From the NCBI GenBank assembly GCA_964409645.1, contig CAYPEK010000019.1, positions 1 to 51,720 of the forward strand: 51,720 bases of DNA, in the 5' to 3' direction. How positions within the stretch are numbered: position 1 is the first letter of the stretch; every line of letters starts with the position of its first letter. Made by a program: the position numbers and the translations under genes. This document shows positions 15,522 to 23,919 of the stretch, one piece after another. The stretch is from CAYPEK01 sp964409645 (GTDB lineage Bacteria; UBP15; UBA6099). The notes under the pieces are model-generated. The model searched no databases and was not told where the DNA came from. It worked only from the letters and a program-made list of their open reading frames with translations.

Positions 15522-17272
15522 ATGGACGAGAAAATGACAAAAAAGGAAACGGCGGCCGCCGAGCGCCACCAGTGGGTGCGGCTTACCGGTTCCTGCAACA
15601 ATAACTGCGCGTTCTGCCTCGACAAGGACAATCAGAACGGGTCGGCGGTTCCCTTGCGTGTTGTTTATAAGCAACTCGCTGACGGGATTCGGGACGGCGC
15701 GACGCGGCTCATCCTCTCCGGCGGCGAGGCCACTTTGCACCCGCGTTTCTTCGACATCGTCCGTCGCGGGAAATCGCTTGGTTACAGGCGCGTTCAAGTC
15801 GTAACAAACGGCCGCATGTTCGCATACCAAGATTTTCTGCGCGCGGCCGCTGAAGCCGGCCTAGATGAGATCACGTTCTCGATGCACGGCCACACCCCCG
15901 CGCTCCACGACTCGCAGACGCGCATACCCGGCAGTTTCAGACAGTCGCTCACCGCTCTGAAAAACGCGCTCCGCGACGGCCGATTCATTGTTAATGTCGA
16001 TATAGTAATCAATAAGCACAACTACCGCGTCATAGATAAAATAATGGATTTCTTCATCAGTCTCGGTGTGCACGAGTTCGACCTTCTTCATGTAACGCCG
16101 TTCGGTGATGCGTGGAAAAACCGTGATACCGTTTTCTACGAGCCTCGCGACGCAATGAAGTACCTCAACAAAGCTTTATCATATTCTCGGCGTGACGATC
16201 TCTTCGTCTGGACAAACAGATTTCCGGCCTCATATCTGACGGCTTATCCGGAGCTGATACAAAATCCGTTGAAGATCGGCGACGAAGTGCGCGGCCGTAG
16301 AGAATTGTTCGACAATTATCTGGGAAACGGCACTCCCCTTCCCTGCCGGGGCGCGCGTTGCCGGTTCTGCTTTCTTCAGGGATTCTGCGACTACCTCGAA
16401 CGAACAAAGAAAGCCGTGGACACAAAGAAAGCCTCCGCACTGCTCATTCCTGCAGGCGGATTCAAAACCGCGAAACTCTTCTTCGGCCCTGCACTCAAAA
16501 TCATCCGTTTCAATGCGAATTCCATTGACGAGCTTGAATTAAGCGCACGCTCAATCCCTGAGAATGTCCGGCTTGAATTCCAACTCGCCGATTTTTTCGG
16601 ATTTGATAAATTCGTTAATAAATTGCGAAACAAGAATATATCCGCATACGCCGACAGCTTCGCGAATCTCGANNNNNNNNNNNNNNNNNNNNNNNNNNNN
16701 NNNNNNNNNNNNNNNNNNNNNNNNNNNNNNNNNNNNNNNNNNNNNNNNNNNNNNNNNNNNNNNNNNNNNNNNATAAATTGCGAAACAAGAATATATCCGC
16801 ATACGCCGACAGCTTCGCGAATCTCGATGCAGCATCGCAGACACCATATATAAAGTTGTTTCTTGAAATCAATGTATCGACCGCCGACGCGATTAAAGAG
16901 ACTAAGAACAAACTCATCGCCGACGGAGTCTCATTGTTTTACCGCAACCGTATGACACTTGGCGAATACGCCGGACACGACGTTCCGTACCGGGAGTTTT
17001 TCAAAGGTGCGGCAATGAAAGCCTTTAAAACAATCAACGCCCCGATATGCGCCGCCGGAGTTAATACATCAAGACCGAAATGGAAACTCGACGTTGGGGC
17101 TCTCGACAGGTCAGGCGATATAGACGTAAAGCAACTGACTGAATCGTTCGTTCTGAACAGCTACTATGTTTTTCCGGCGGAGTGCGGCTCGTGCTCTATG
17201 AAAAAACGCTGCTCCGGCGTTCACGTCAACCATTTGCGCACGTTCGGTTTCAGTCCTAAACCGATAAAATGA
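15522..17272 (+). CDS. Radical SAM protein with two extra Cys clusters, interrupted by an assembly gap
   Basis: The frame is broken by 100 N (16673-16772) flanked by an identical 55-bp sequence. Removing the N run and one copy (155 bp) gives one continuous frame of 531 residues from ATG 15522 to the stop at 17272, so the gene is probably intact. It has Cx3Cx2C at Cys25, Cys29 and Cys32 (SCNNNCAFC), GGEA at 67-70 in place of GGEP, and SMHGHTPALHD. A middle Cys cluster (PCRGARCRFCFLQGFC, about residue 285) and a C-terminal one (ECGSCSMKKRC) suggest two auxiliary clusters, the second after an extension of about 200 residues. That is longer than the neighbouring paralogues. The reaction is unknown. 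Confidence 0.8.
16618..16827. other. Scaffold gap: 100 N between two identical 55-bp copies
   Basis: The 55 bases at 16618-16672 are repeated exactly at 16773-16827, with 100 N between. A second gap in the window has the same structure and the same 55-bp length. This is what two contigs ending in the same assembly k-mer look like after scaffolding, so the duplication is most likely artificial. Confidence 0.85.
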
Positions 17273-17294
17273 TAGTGATTTGGGATGCGAATAT

Positions 17295-17323
17295 TTGAGT
17301 AAATCAGTCTGATCTTTTAATAT
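17295..17323 (+). promoter_or_regulatory. Weak candidate internal promoter
   Basis: In the only sizeable gap inside the maturase run (82 bp), TTGAGT (17295-17300) and TAATAT (17318-17323) are 17 bp apart, 31 bp before the next start codon. Both boxes match consensus at four of six positions, so this is tentative. Confidence 0.25.
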
Positions 17324-17354
17324 TTATCGTGAAATCGCGGGGCTGAGGAAACAA

Positions 17355-18305
17355 TTGGCTAATATCGGATACATGCAGGTGACGAGGCGGTGCAATCAGA
17401 AGTGCCGTTTCTGCTCGAACCCGGAACGCGAGGCGGACATGGGACTGCGGGACGGATTCGCATATATAGACGATCTTCGCGAAAAGAGATTCCTCTGCGT
17501 GCTTTTCACAGGCGGCGAACCGACACTCTCCGACGATCTGCCCGCCTTCATCTCACACTGCCGCGACATAAACTTCATGTCCAAGCTCTGCACAAACGGC
17601 CAGAAACTTGCCGACCGCAAATACCTTAAGTTGCTTTTAGACAACGGCCTGAATCATATCTGCATGTCGATGCACTCGCACAAGCCGGAAGTGCAGGATT
17701 CGCTCACGAGCAATCCCGGTTCGCTCGATAACATTCTGTGCGCGCTCGATAACATCGCTCATTATCCTGAAATCACGCTCGACATTCTCACGACGATAAA
17801 CAAATACAACGCGGGCCACCTCAGTGGTAACATTCGGTTTCTTCTCGATCGATTTCCGTTTTTCTCGCACGTTACGTGGAACAATCTCGATCCGCGCATG
17901 AACCGCACAACGGAAAACCCGGACACCATACCGCGACTTCGCGACTTCCATCTCGAACTCGCGCTCGCGATGGATATGCTCGACACGGCGGGGAAACCGT
18001 TTCAAGTCGAGCGCGTGCCTCTCTGCTACATGGCGGAACATGCCGACCGCTCGACAGAAACGCGGCGCATCGTCAAACGCGAGGAACGCCTTACCTACTT
18101 CCTCGACGAGCGCGGCGCTCTTCGATGGAAGAACTGGGAACACGACAAAGCCGACTGCTGCGCTGTGTGTACGCTAAACGAGATCTGCGCCGGCCTCTAC
18201 CAGAAAGACATATACTATTCGTCCGAGGAACTCTTCCCGGTATTCATTGATAAAAATGCCGTTATCGCAAAAATACTGGCCGGAGCAGCGCCTCAAAACG
18301 GCTGA
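17355..18305 (+). CDS. Radical SAM protein (paralogue, TTG start)
   Basis: A TTG at 17355 is the best start because GAGGAA lies 4 bp upstream; an ATG six codons later lacks this. The 316-residue product has Cx3Cx2C at Cys13, Cys17 and Cys20 (RRCNQKCRFC), GGEP at 53-56, and a diverged SMHSHKPEVQD block in place of SIHGHxPxxHD. A C-terminal Cys group (DCCAVCTLNEICAG) probably binds an extra Fe-S cluster. It is followed after 4 bp by a cobalamin-type radical SAM gene, so the two are co-expressed. It is likely another tailoring enzyme of the same peptide system, with unknown chemistry. Confidence 0.85.
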   Translation: MANIGYMQVTRRCNQKCRFCSNPEREADMGLRDGFAYIDDLREKRFLCVLFTGGEPTLSDDLPAFISHCRDINFMSKLCTNGQKLADRKYLKLLLDNGLNHICMSMHSHKPEVQDSLTSNPGSLDNILCALDNIAHYPEITLDILTTINKYNAGHLSGNIRFLLDRFPFFSHVTWNNLDPRMNRTTENPDTIPRLRDFHLELALAMDMLDTAGKPFQVERVPLCYMAEHADRSTETRRIVKREERLTYFLDERGALRWKNWEHDKADCCAVCTLNEICAGLYQKDIYYSSEELFPVFIDKNAVIAKILAGAAPQNG

Positions 18306-18309
18306 TGAA

Positions 18310-20289
18310 ATGGCGAAGAAAAATAGCGACAACAAGCTGAAGGTAACACTCGTCACTTTCGTGCCTTACTTCCGCAAGCTGAGGAAGGTACATCAGGCAA
18401 TGGCGCCGTTCGTTCTCAAAAACTACGCCGTCGCCGATCCGGATGTCGCCACGAAATGCGAAATAGACATTCTTATATTCGACGCCGACGATAACAGCGA
18501 AGTAATCCTGAAAAGCATTTATACGACACGGCCAGACGTTGCCGGATTCACTCTGTTCTTCTGGACAGCGGAAAAAGCTCTCGGAGTCGCCCGGCGGCTG
18601 AAATACATTTTGCCGAATGTGGAGATTATAGCCGGCGGACCGGAGCTTTCATCCGATCTATTTCGCGACACTGCATTTCTCGATTATGGCGTCCGCGGCG
18701 AGGGCGAAGAAGTTCTTCGTGCTTTTTTGTCCGCCAAACTAAAAAACAAACCGCCTAAGACAGTTAAGGGGTTGTTATATAGAGACACCGATAAAACCGT
18801 ACGTGAAGCGCCGCAGAATCCCCCGGCGGACCTCGACTCCGTGCCGCCGGTTTCTTCGCTTCCGGATTTTATATCGTGGATCGGATACTCGCATGAAAAG
18901 AAGATGCCTCTCGAAATTTCGCGCGGTTGTCCGTTCAATTGCACGTTCTGCCGCTGGAGCATCGAGAAAACGCGCTTCAGATCGATAGATTCATTTGAAA
19001 AGGATGTCGCATTCCTTGAGGCTGTCATTCCACACCGGCACAACAACGCCGTCAATTTTATAGATTCATGTCTCGACATCGACATCGACCGTCTCAAGGA
19101 TGCTCTTCGCGTCCTTAAGAAGCACAAAAGACCTGATATTCACTATATAGGATACTTTCTATTCCGCGAATTCGACGAAGAACTTGAGACGCTCCTTGAA
19201 GAGGCTAATTTCGAGACTCTTCAATTAGGTTTGCAATCGGACAATCCCGAAGTCTGCCGCGCGGCAAACAGAAAATGGTTCAAAAACAAATCGCTCGATA
19301 CATCTATTTCCCTCGCGCGCAAATTCGACGTGCAGGTCGATCTGATATGCGGGCTGCCCGGCGATTCATACGAGAATATTAAAGGGTCCATCGATCGCCT
19401 CTACCACGCCGGGATCGACAATATCGTTGTATCGCGCCTCCGCGTGCTGCCTGAAACCGAATTGCGCCGATCCGAGGAAGATCGCGGCATGGTTGCCGAT
19501 AACAAACCCCCGTATTTTATTTTCTCAACTCCTTCGTTTTTATTCGCGGATGTTTACAGAGCGATGAGACTTTCGGAGGGTATGCACGCCATACCGCTTT
19601 TGCTGAAACGCGATGATGTGTCTTTCATTGAGAAATGTTTCGGCAAAAACATAGTTGATATCTGCGAGGAAGCCGCCGAGAAAATACCCGACTGGAACGA
19701 CAACATAATAAAATTCGGCAACGGCACGGCGGATGCCGTCCCAAAGCCGGACCTTGCGATATGCCTGTTGGATTATCTGAAAACTATCAGGCGGGACAGC
19801 GAAGACATTGAGATCGCAAATGATCTGCTGCTGTTGCGGCGAGCGGAGCTGATTCTGAACACAAAACGCGATGATATTTTAAATGAATCGCCTCGGAACC
19901 TACCCGCGACAAGCGACGATATATCGAAAAGAAAAATCCGGATGCCCGGATACGAGCAATTGTCGCTTAAGCGCAATATAATATCACCGGTCGGCGCTGA
20001 AGAATGGGGCCGTCCATTCAAGCAACCGAAAACATTCTTTATTTTCAATAATTACGAGCGAGACAGAATCGAGTTGATAGAAGCGGTTCGGCCTGAAATG
20101 GTGAAAATAATCTTCAAGCTATTTGAGAAGGATGTTTCAATCGATTCGGTGGCTGATTTCATTTCACGTGAATTTAAAGGGATAAGCCGCGAGACGTTCC
20201 TCTCATTCGTGGGAATGCTACGGAGCCGCGGCGCTTTTGTTTGCAGGGGGCGGCTCGGCGACGGACAAAGCAATGAAAAGCGAAAATAA
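18310..20289 (+). CDS. Cobalamin-binding-type radical SAM protein 1
   Basis: The ATG at 18310 lies 4 bp after the preceding stop and gives 659 residues. Residues 10-145 have the Rossmann-like pattern of B12-binding domains, with IIAGGPELSSDLF and YGVRGEGEEVLRAFL as the characteristic end. No DxHxxG lower-ligand motif is visible, so cobalamin would bind base-on or not at all. The radical SAM core starts with Cys207, Cys211 and Cys214 (GCPFNCTFC). The C-terminal 150 residues are helical with a winged-helix-like end. Enzymes of this group include C-methyltransferases and others acting on unactivated carbons. An operonic position suggests action on the precursor peptide or on its already modified form. 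Confidence 0.85.
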   Translation: MAKKNSDNKLKVTLVTFVPYFRKLRKVHQAMAPFVLKNYAVADPDVATKCEIDILIFDADDNSEVILKSIYTTRPDVAGFTLFFWTAEKALGVARRLKYILPNVEIIAGGPELSSDLFRDTAFLDYGVRGEGEEVLRAFLSAKLKNKPPKTVKGLLYRDTDKTVREAPQNPPADLDSVPPVSSLPDFISWIGYSHEKKMPLEISRGCPFNCTFCRWSIEKTRFRSIDSFEKDVAFLEAVIPHRHNNAVNFIDSCLDIDIDRLKDALRVLKKHKRPDIHYIGYFLFREFDEELETLLEEANFETLQLGLQSDNPEVCRAANRKWFKNKSLDTSISLARKFDVQVDLICGLPGDSYENIKGSIDRLYHAGIDNIVVSRLRVLPETELRRSEEDRGMVADNKPPYFIFSTPSFLFADVYRAMRLSEGMHAIPLLLKRDDVSFIEKCFGKNIVDICEEAAEKIPDWNDNIIKFGNGTADAVPKPDLAICLLDYLKTIRRDSEDIEIANDLLLLRRAELILNTKRDDILNESPRNLPATSDDISKRKIRMPGYEQLSLKRNIISPVGAEEWGRPFKQPKTFFIFNNYERDRIELIEAVRPEMVKIIFKLFEKDVSIDSVADFISREFKGISRETFLSFVGMLRSRGAFVCRGRLGDGQSNEKRK

Positions 20290-21793
20290 AAAAGAAATAG
20301 TATTCTGTAAAGTCGAGAACCCGGCGGACAGGTCGCCGGAGCAGTTCGGATTGTCTCTTTCTTACGCGTTCGAGTACCTGAGCGCTTTTGCCCTTGAAGA
20401 TAATGTCATCACGGATAATTTCCGATTTACCGTCGAAAGTGCGAGCCGCGACGACTTAGACGAGGAAGTGATTTTCCGCATAGCGCTGAGAAAGCCGTTC
20501 ATGGTCGGTTTTTCGTGTTCAGTCGAAAATGTCAGGCGCTGCGCGGTACTCGCAAGGCAGATCAAACTCGGTTCTCCTGAGACTAAAATTATCTTCGGCG
20601 GCCCCGAGTTGTTTGCTCCCGAGCAAATTATGGAAAAATACACGTTCGTCGATTACGGTGTATCCGGCGAAGGGGAGCAAACGTTCCATGAGTTGCTTTT
20701 AAGCTTACTGCATAGCGGCAAACTCACCGATGTTAAAGGCTTGTGCCACCGCGATAACGACTGTGTCGTGATGAACACCGCCAGAAAGCCGATGGACGAT
20801 CTTTCGAAAATACCTGTCCTGTTTACCGAAGGCCGGGCGGACTCGCTCTCAGGCCCAATCCTGTACGAATCCGCACGCGGCTGCCCGCACCACTGCACAT
20901 ACTGCCTGTGGTCGCCGTACCCAAAACGGTATTTTCCGATTGAGCGCGTAAAAAAGGAACTCGGTTTGCTGCTCGGCAATCCCAACGTGGAGCGCATCTT
21001 CATAATCGACTCCGATTTCGACTCCGACGTTCAGCGCGCGAAGGAAATCCTTACTTTCATAAAGAAGCGCGGCAGACCCGGCATCAAAGTATCCGCATTC
21101 CTGAACTTCTACGAGCCGGACGCCGAGCTATACGATCTCGTGGCTGAGCTTTTTCATGAAGTGCCGATCGGCATCCAGACGGTCAGCGGCCACCTGATGA
21201 AGGCGCTCGGCCGCGAATGGTTCGACATAACAAAATTCGAGAAAAGTCTCGAAGCAATTCTCGCGCGCATACCAGCCGAAAAGCTTTACATCGACCTCAT
21301 GCACGGTCTGCCCGATGAGAAACCCGGCGATTTCTTCGAGACGCTTGTCTGGTGCGCTTCGCGCGGCCTCACACACATTAACTTCTTCCGTCTCTCCATA
21401 TTTCCGGGTTCGCCTCTATCGAAAAACGCCGCAAAATTCGGATACGCAACCGACCCCGAGCCGCCGCATCTCGTTTATTCATCCAAAACTCTGACTTACG
21501 ACGATATTCTCGATATTGAGACGATGATAGTGAATTACAAAGTTCTCGAATCTATCATGCGGCGCGAAGAGCTTGCCGAATTAGCGTCCACACCCGGATT
21601 TAAGGTTGCCGTGGAGCGACTTCACGAATGCCTTCCCGACTACGAGAAGCACTTCGTTCAGATTAACGAGTCGAATATTTCCGATGTGGACAACGGCACT
21701 CTCGCGCCCGCCGCGCTCGATTTTCTTACGCGCGCAATTAAAGATAAAAAAACTCAGGAAATAATCCGCAGAGGAATCAACGACCAAAGTTAA
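20273..21793 (+). CDS. Cobalamin-binding-type radical SAM protein 2
   Basis: The ATG at 20273 overlaps the end of the previous gene by 17 bases and gives 506 residues; longer in-frame starts would run further into that gene. The N-terminal domain shows IIFGGPELFAPEQIM and YGVSGEGEQTFHELL, the same B12-binding-type end as its neighbour, again without DxHxxG. The radical SAM motif is Cys204, Cys208 and Cys211 (GCPHHCTYC), followed by LWSPYPKRY. The two proteins share architecture and probably arose by duplication. This is the last gene of the run; a convergent glycosyltransferase gene ends 15 bp downstream and I see no intrinsic terminator between them. Confidence 0.85.
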   Translation: MKSENKKEIVFCKVENPADRSPEQFGLSLSYAFEYLSAFALEDNVITDNFRFTVESASRDDLDEEVIFRIALRKPFMVGFSCSVENVRRCAVLARQIKLGSPETKIIFGGPELFAPEQIMEKYTFVDYGVSGEGEQTFHELLLSLLHSGKLTDVKGLCHRDNDCVVMNTARKPMDDLSKIPVLFTEGRADSLSGPILYESARGCPHHCTYCLWSPYPKRYFPIERVKKELGLLLGNPNVERIFIIDSDFDSDVQRAKEILTFIKKRGRPGIKVSAFLNFYEPDAELYDLVAELFHEVPIGIQTVSGHLMKALGREWFDITKFEKSLEAILARIPAEKLYIDLMHGLPDEKPGDFFETLVWCASRGLTHINFFRLSIFPGSPLSKNAAKFGYATDPEPPHLVYSSKTLTYDDILDIETMIVNYKVLESIMRREELAELASTPGFKVAVERLHECLPDYEKHFVQINESNISDVDNGTLAPAALDFLTRAIKDKKTQEIIRRGINDQS

Positions 21794-21808
21794 CAAAACC
21801 TATTCAAA

Positions 21809-22864
21809 TTACAACTGAATTCTACTAAATGCATCTATCAGGGTTTTACGGCTTCTCTCTGATATTTCATGTTCGGCATTCTTGGCTTCCCTCGACAATC
21901 TTCCGCGATAAGCCGCATCACGCATCAGCATCTTTAACGAATCCCTCATTGCCGCAGCATCCCCTCGCGGTACGAGCATCCCCGTTTTTCCGTCGTCGAT
22001 AATTTCAGACAGCGCCTGCGTCGATGTTGCGACAACAGGTGTCCCGAGTGCCATCGCGAACGTGGCCGTGTTCTCCCCGCCGCTGAATTCGTCGTACTTC
22101 ATCGGCACAACAACAACCGCCGCCGACGCAAGTGCATCTAAATATTCACTCTGCGGCATGAAATCGTGCCATTGCATGGCATTGTTATTTTTTGCGGAAT
22201 CTTCGTCCCGGCTGCCGATCACGCGCAATTTATATGGAAGTCCTCGCGTAGCGGTCGCAAACGTTTCAGTATCACGCCTGTTGAATCCCGCGCAAAGTAT
22301 CGATCCGCCGAATTGTTCTATTGCTTTTTTGCCGGGCTTTCTGTCGCCTTTACGCAATACTTTATAAGTGTCTGGTGATAGAAGACTTATTAAATATGCC
22401 GAGCACGGCAGGTGCATTAGCCGCGTCGGCTGTATCCCCGCCGCCACATATTTCTCCCGGTGCGCCCCCACATGGTGCATCCACACATTGCGCCTGTCTG
22501 ACAGAAATTCCTCTAACGGCGATCCACCGTAAACCGCGCCGAGCCATCGCCCGAGACGCGTCACCGATTGAAGAAGATGTTCGTCCTCGATTACAAACGG
22601 CGGAGCGTCTCCGCCTTTCCTTGACATGAAATACCACAATAACAGCGCTTCCGGACTTTCGCAATAGACAACGTCCGCCGCTCGCGTTTCATTCGCGAGT
22701 CTTTTGAGAGCCGCCGTATCTATTTGAACATCGTAATGACGAGTCCAAAGTCCTTTTACAACGTCCTCAAACCCGAGAGTTGAATAACTTATCAGATGGC
22801 CTTCCCATCGCGTACCCCCGCGGGAAAAGTCCTCCCTTTCGTTATTTACCATCAGTATTTTCAT
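21809..22864 (-). CDS. GT4-type glycosyltransferase
   Basis: The 351-residue protein fits the GT-B fold of family 4 glycosyltransferases. The C-terminal half has the donor-binding pattern: strand ILCAGFNRRD, helix, VVVVPMKYDEFSGGENTATFAMALGTPVVATSTQALSEIIDDG, with the Glu of SGGE in the usual E-x7-E region. No membrane segments are visible, so it is cytoplasmic and acts on nucleotide-sugar donors. It is convergent with the radical SAM run and lies 6 bp downstream of the DUF192 gene, with which it is probably co-transcribed. A role in glycosylating the peptide product is possible but has no direct support; envelope polysaccharide synthesis is more ordinary. Confidence 0.8.
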   Translation of the reverse strand: MKILMVNNEREDFSRGGTRWEGHLISYSTLGFEDVVKGLWTRHYDVQIDTAALKRLANETRAADVVYCESPEALLLWYFMSRKGGDAPPFVIEDEHLLQSVTRLGRWLGAVYGGSPLEEFLSDRRNVWMHHVGAHREKYVAAGIQPTRLMHLPCSAYLISLLSPDTYKVLRKGDRKPGKKAIEQFGGSILCAGFNRRDTETFATATRGLPYKLRVIGSRDEDSAKNNNAMQWHDFMPQSEYLDALASAAVVVVPMKYDEFSGGENTATFAMALGTPVVATSTQALSEIIDDGKTGMLVPRGDAAAMRDSLKMLMRDAAYRGRLSREAKNAEHEISERSRKTLIDAFSRIQL

Positions 22865-22870
22865 AATTCA

Positions 22871-23812
22871 CTATTTGGCAGCATCAAGAATCAATTTGTC
22901 TCCGGGTTTAACCCCGAGCGCCGCCGCATTTCCCGCGTTTGTCTCGATTGCGTACTTAATATCAATGTTGGGAGTTCGAACGATTCCGGACCTCGCCGGC
23001 ACATCCGCCTTTACATCGGCAACGACGCCCTTTTCATCCACGTAGATCAAATCAATAGGGAAAAGCATTTTTACAGTGTTAAATGAGTTGCGGCCGGCGC
23101 CGTCGAATATGAAAAGCATTCCGGCGGCAGGGCCGATTTCCTTGCGCCCCGACAACCCGACACATCTCTTAACGAGGTCATCCGCCAACTCGACATTCAT
23201 GCTGATTATCTTGCCGCTATCTGTTTTAAATTTTACATTACGCCTTTTGAACTTCACTTTTGCGGGATCGACGCCGTCGCATACCGAACCAAATGATACC
23301 GAACCGGAGTTTGCGTCTTTCGATGATGAACCGAGTTTGATACCGCCGTTGTCGTTTTTCACAATCAGTAACATCAGGCCGGCGGCGATCTTTTGACTTT
23401 CCGCATCGAGCCCCTGATTGTTTTCCGCGACACAGACAATATTGAAGCTCTTCGATCGTTCCATGGCGGGTGTCTTTTCGTCTCTTTCCGTCAACCATAT
23501 ATAAAGCCCGTTTTTTCCGCCGCTTCCTTCGAGTTTAAATATCAGGCTGCCGTTTTCCTTCCTGACATCGCCGCTGAACTTCAATCCGCCCTTAAACTCC
23601 TGACCGAATTTATACGGCGCAATAAGACTTTCCGCCTCATTCATATTAGAAGAACCACTGTTTTTCGTATTTTTATTTGAAACCGTATTTATTCTCTTCT
23701 TCTTCGGCATTGTTTCATTGTCCGCTTTGCGAAAATATTGCGTGCATACAATTCCCGCGGCAAGGACAATCAGCACTATCAAAACATTCCTTAAGTTCAG
23801 TCCGTTAGGCAT
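22871..23812 (-). CDS. Membrane-anchored protein with C-terminal DUF192 domain
   Basis: The 313-residue product starts with one transmembrane or signal segment (NVLIVLIVLAAGIVCTQYF), then a Lys/Asn-rich linker, a middle beta-rich region of about 110 residues that I do not recognise, and a DUF192 domain (about residues 205-313). DUF192 is seen in ELADDLVKRCVGLSGRKEI, GMLFIFDG, PIDLIYVDEKGVV and IETNAGNAAALGVKPGDKL. DUF192 proteins are small, usually secreted and of unknown function. AGGATGG lies upstream of the ATG. It probably shares a transcript with the glycosyltransferase gene. Confidence 0.75.
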   Translation of the reverse strand: MPNGLNLRNVLIVLIVLAAGIVCTQYFRKADNETMPKKKRINTVSNKNTKNSGSSNMNEAESLIAPYKFGQEFKGGLKFSGDVRKENGSLIFKLEGSGGKNGLYIWLTERDEKTPAMERSKSFNIVCVAENNQGLDAESQKIAAGLMLLIVKNDNGGIKLGSSSKDANSGSVSFGSVCDGVDPAKVKFKRRNVKFKTDSGKIISMNVELADDLVKRCVGLSGRKEIGPAAGMLFIFDGAGRNSFNTVKMLFPIDLIYVDEKGVVADVKADVPARSGIVRTPNIDIKYAIETNAGNAAALGVKPGDKLILDAAK

Positions 23813-23919
23813 GCGACCATCCTGTTATTTATATACATGTCCTTTATAACAGAAATGACAATGCCGGACAACCAACAATGCTATCCGCCTGTTTTCGTTG
23901 GGTAATATTTACGGTCGAT

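Noticed and set aside
21809..22864. The GT4 glycosyltransferase as a member of the peptide cluster
   Set aside because: It is on the opposite strand, ends convergently with the cluster, and is spaced as part of the DUF192 transcript, so membership is unsupported.
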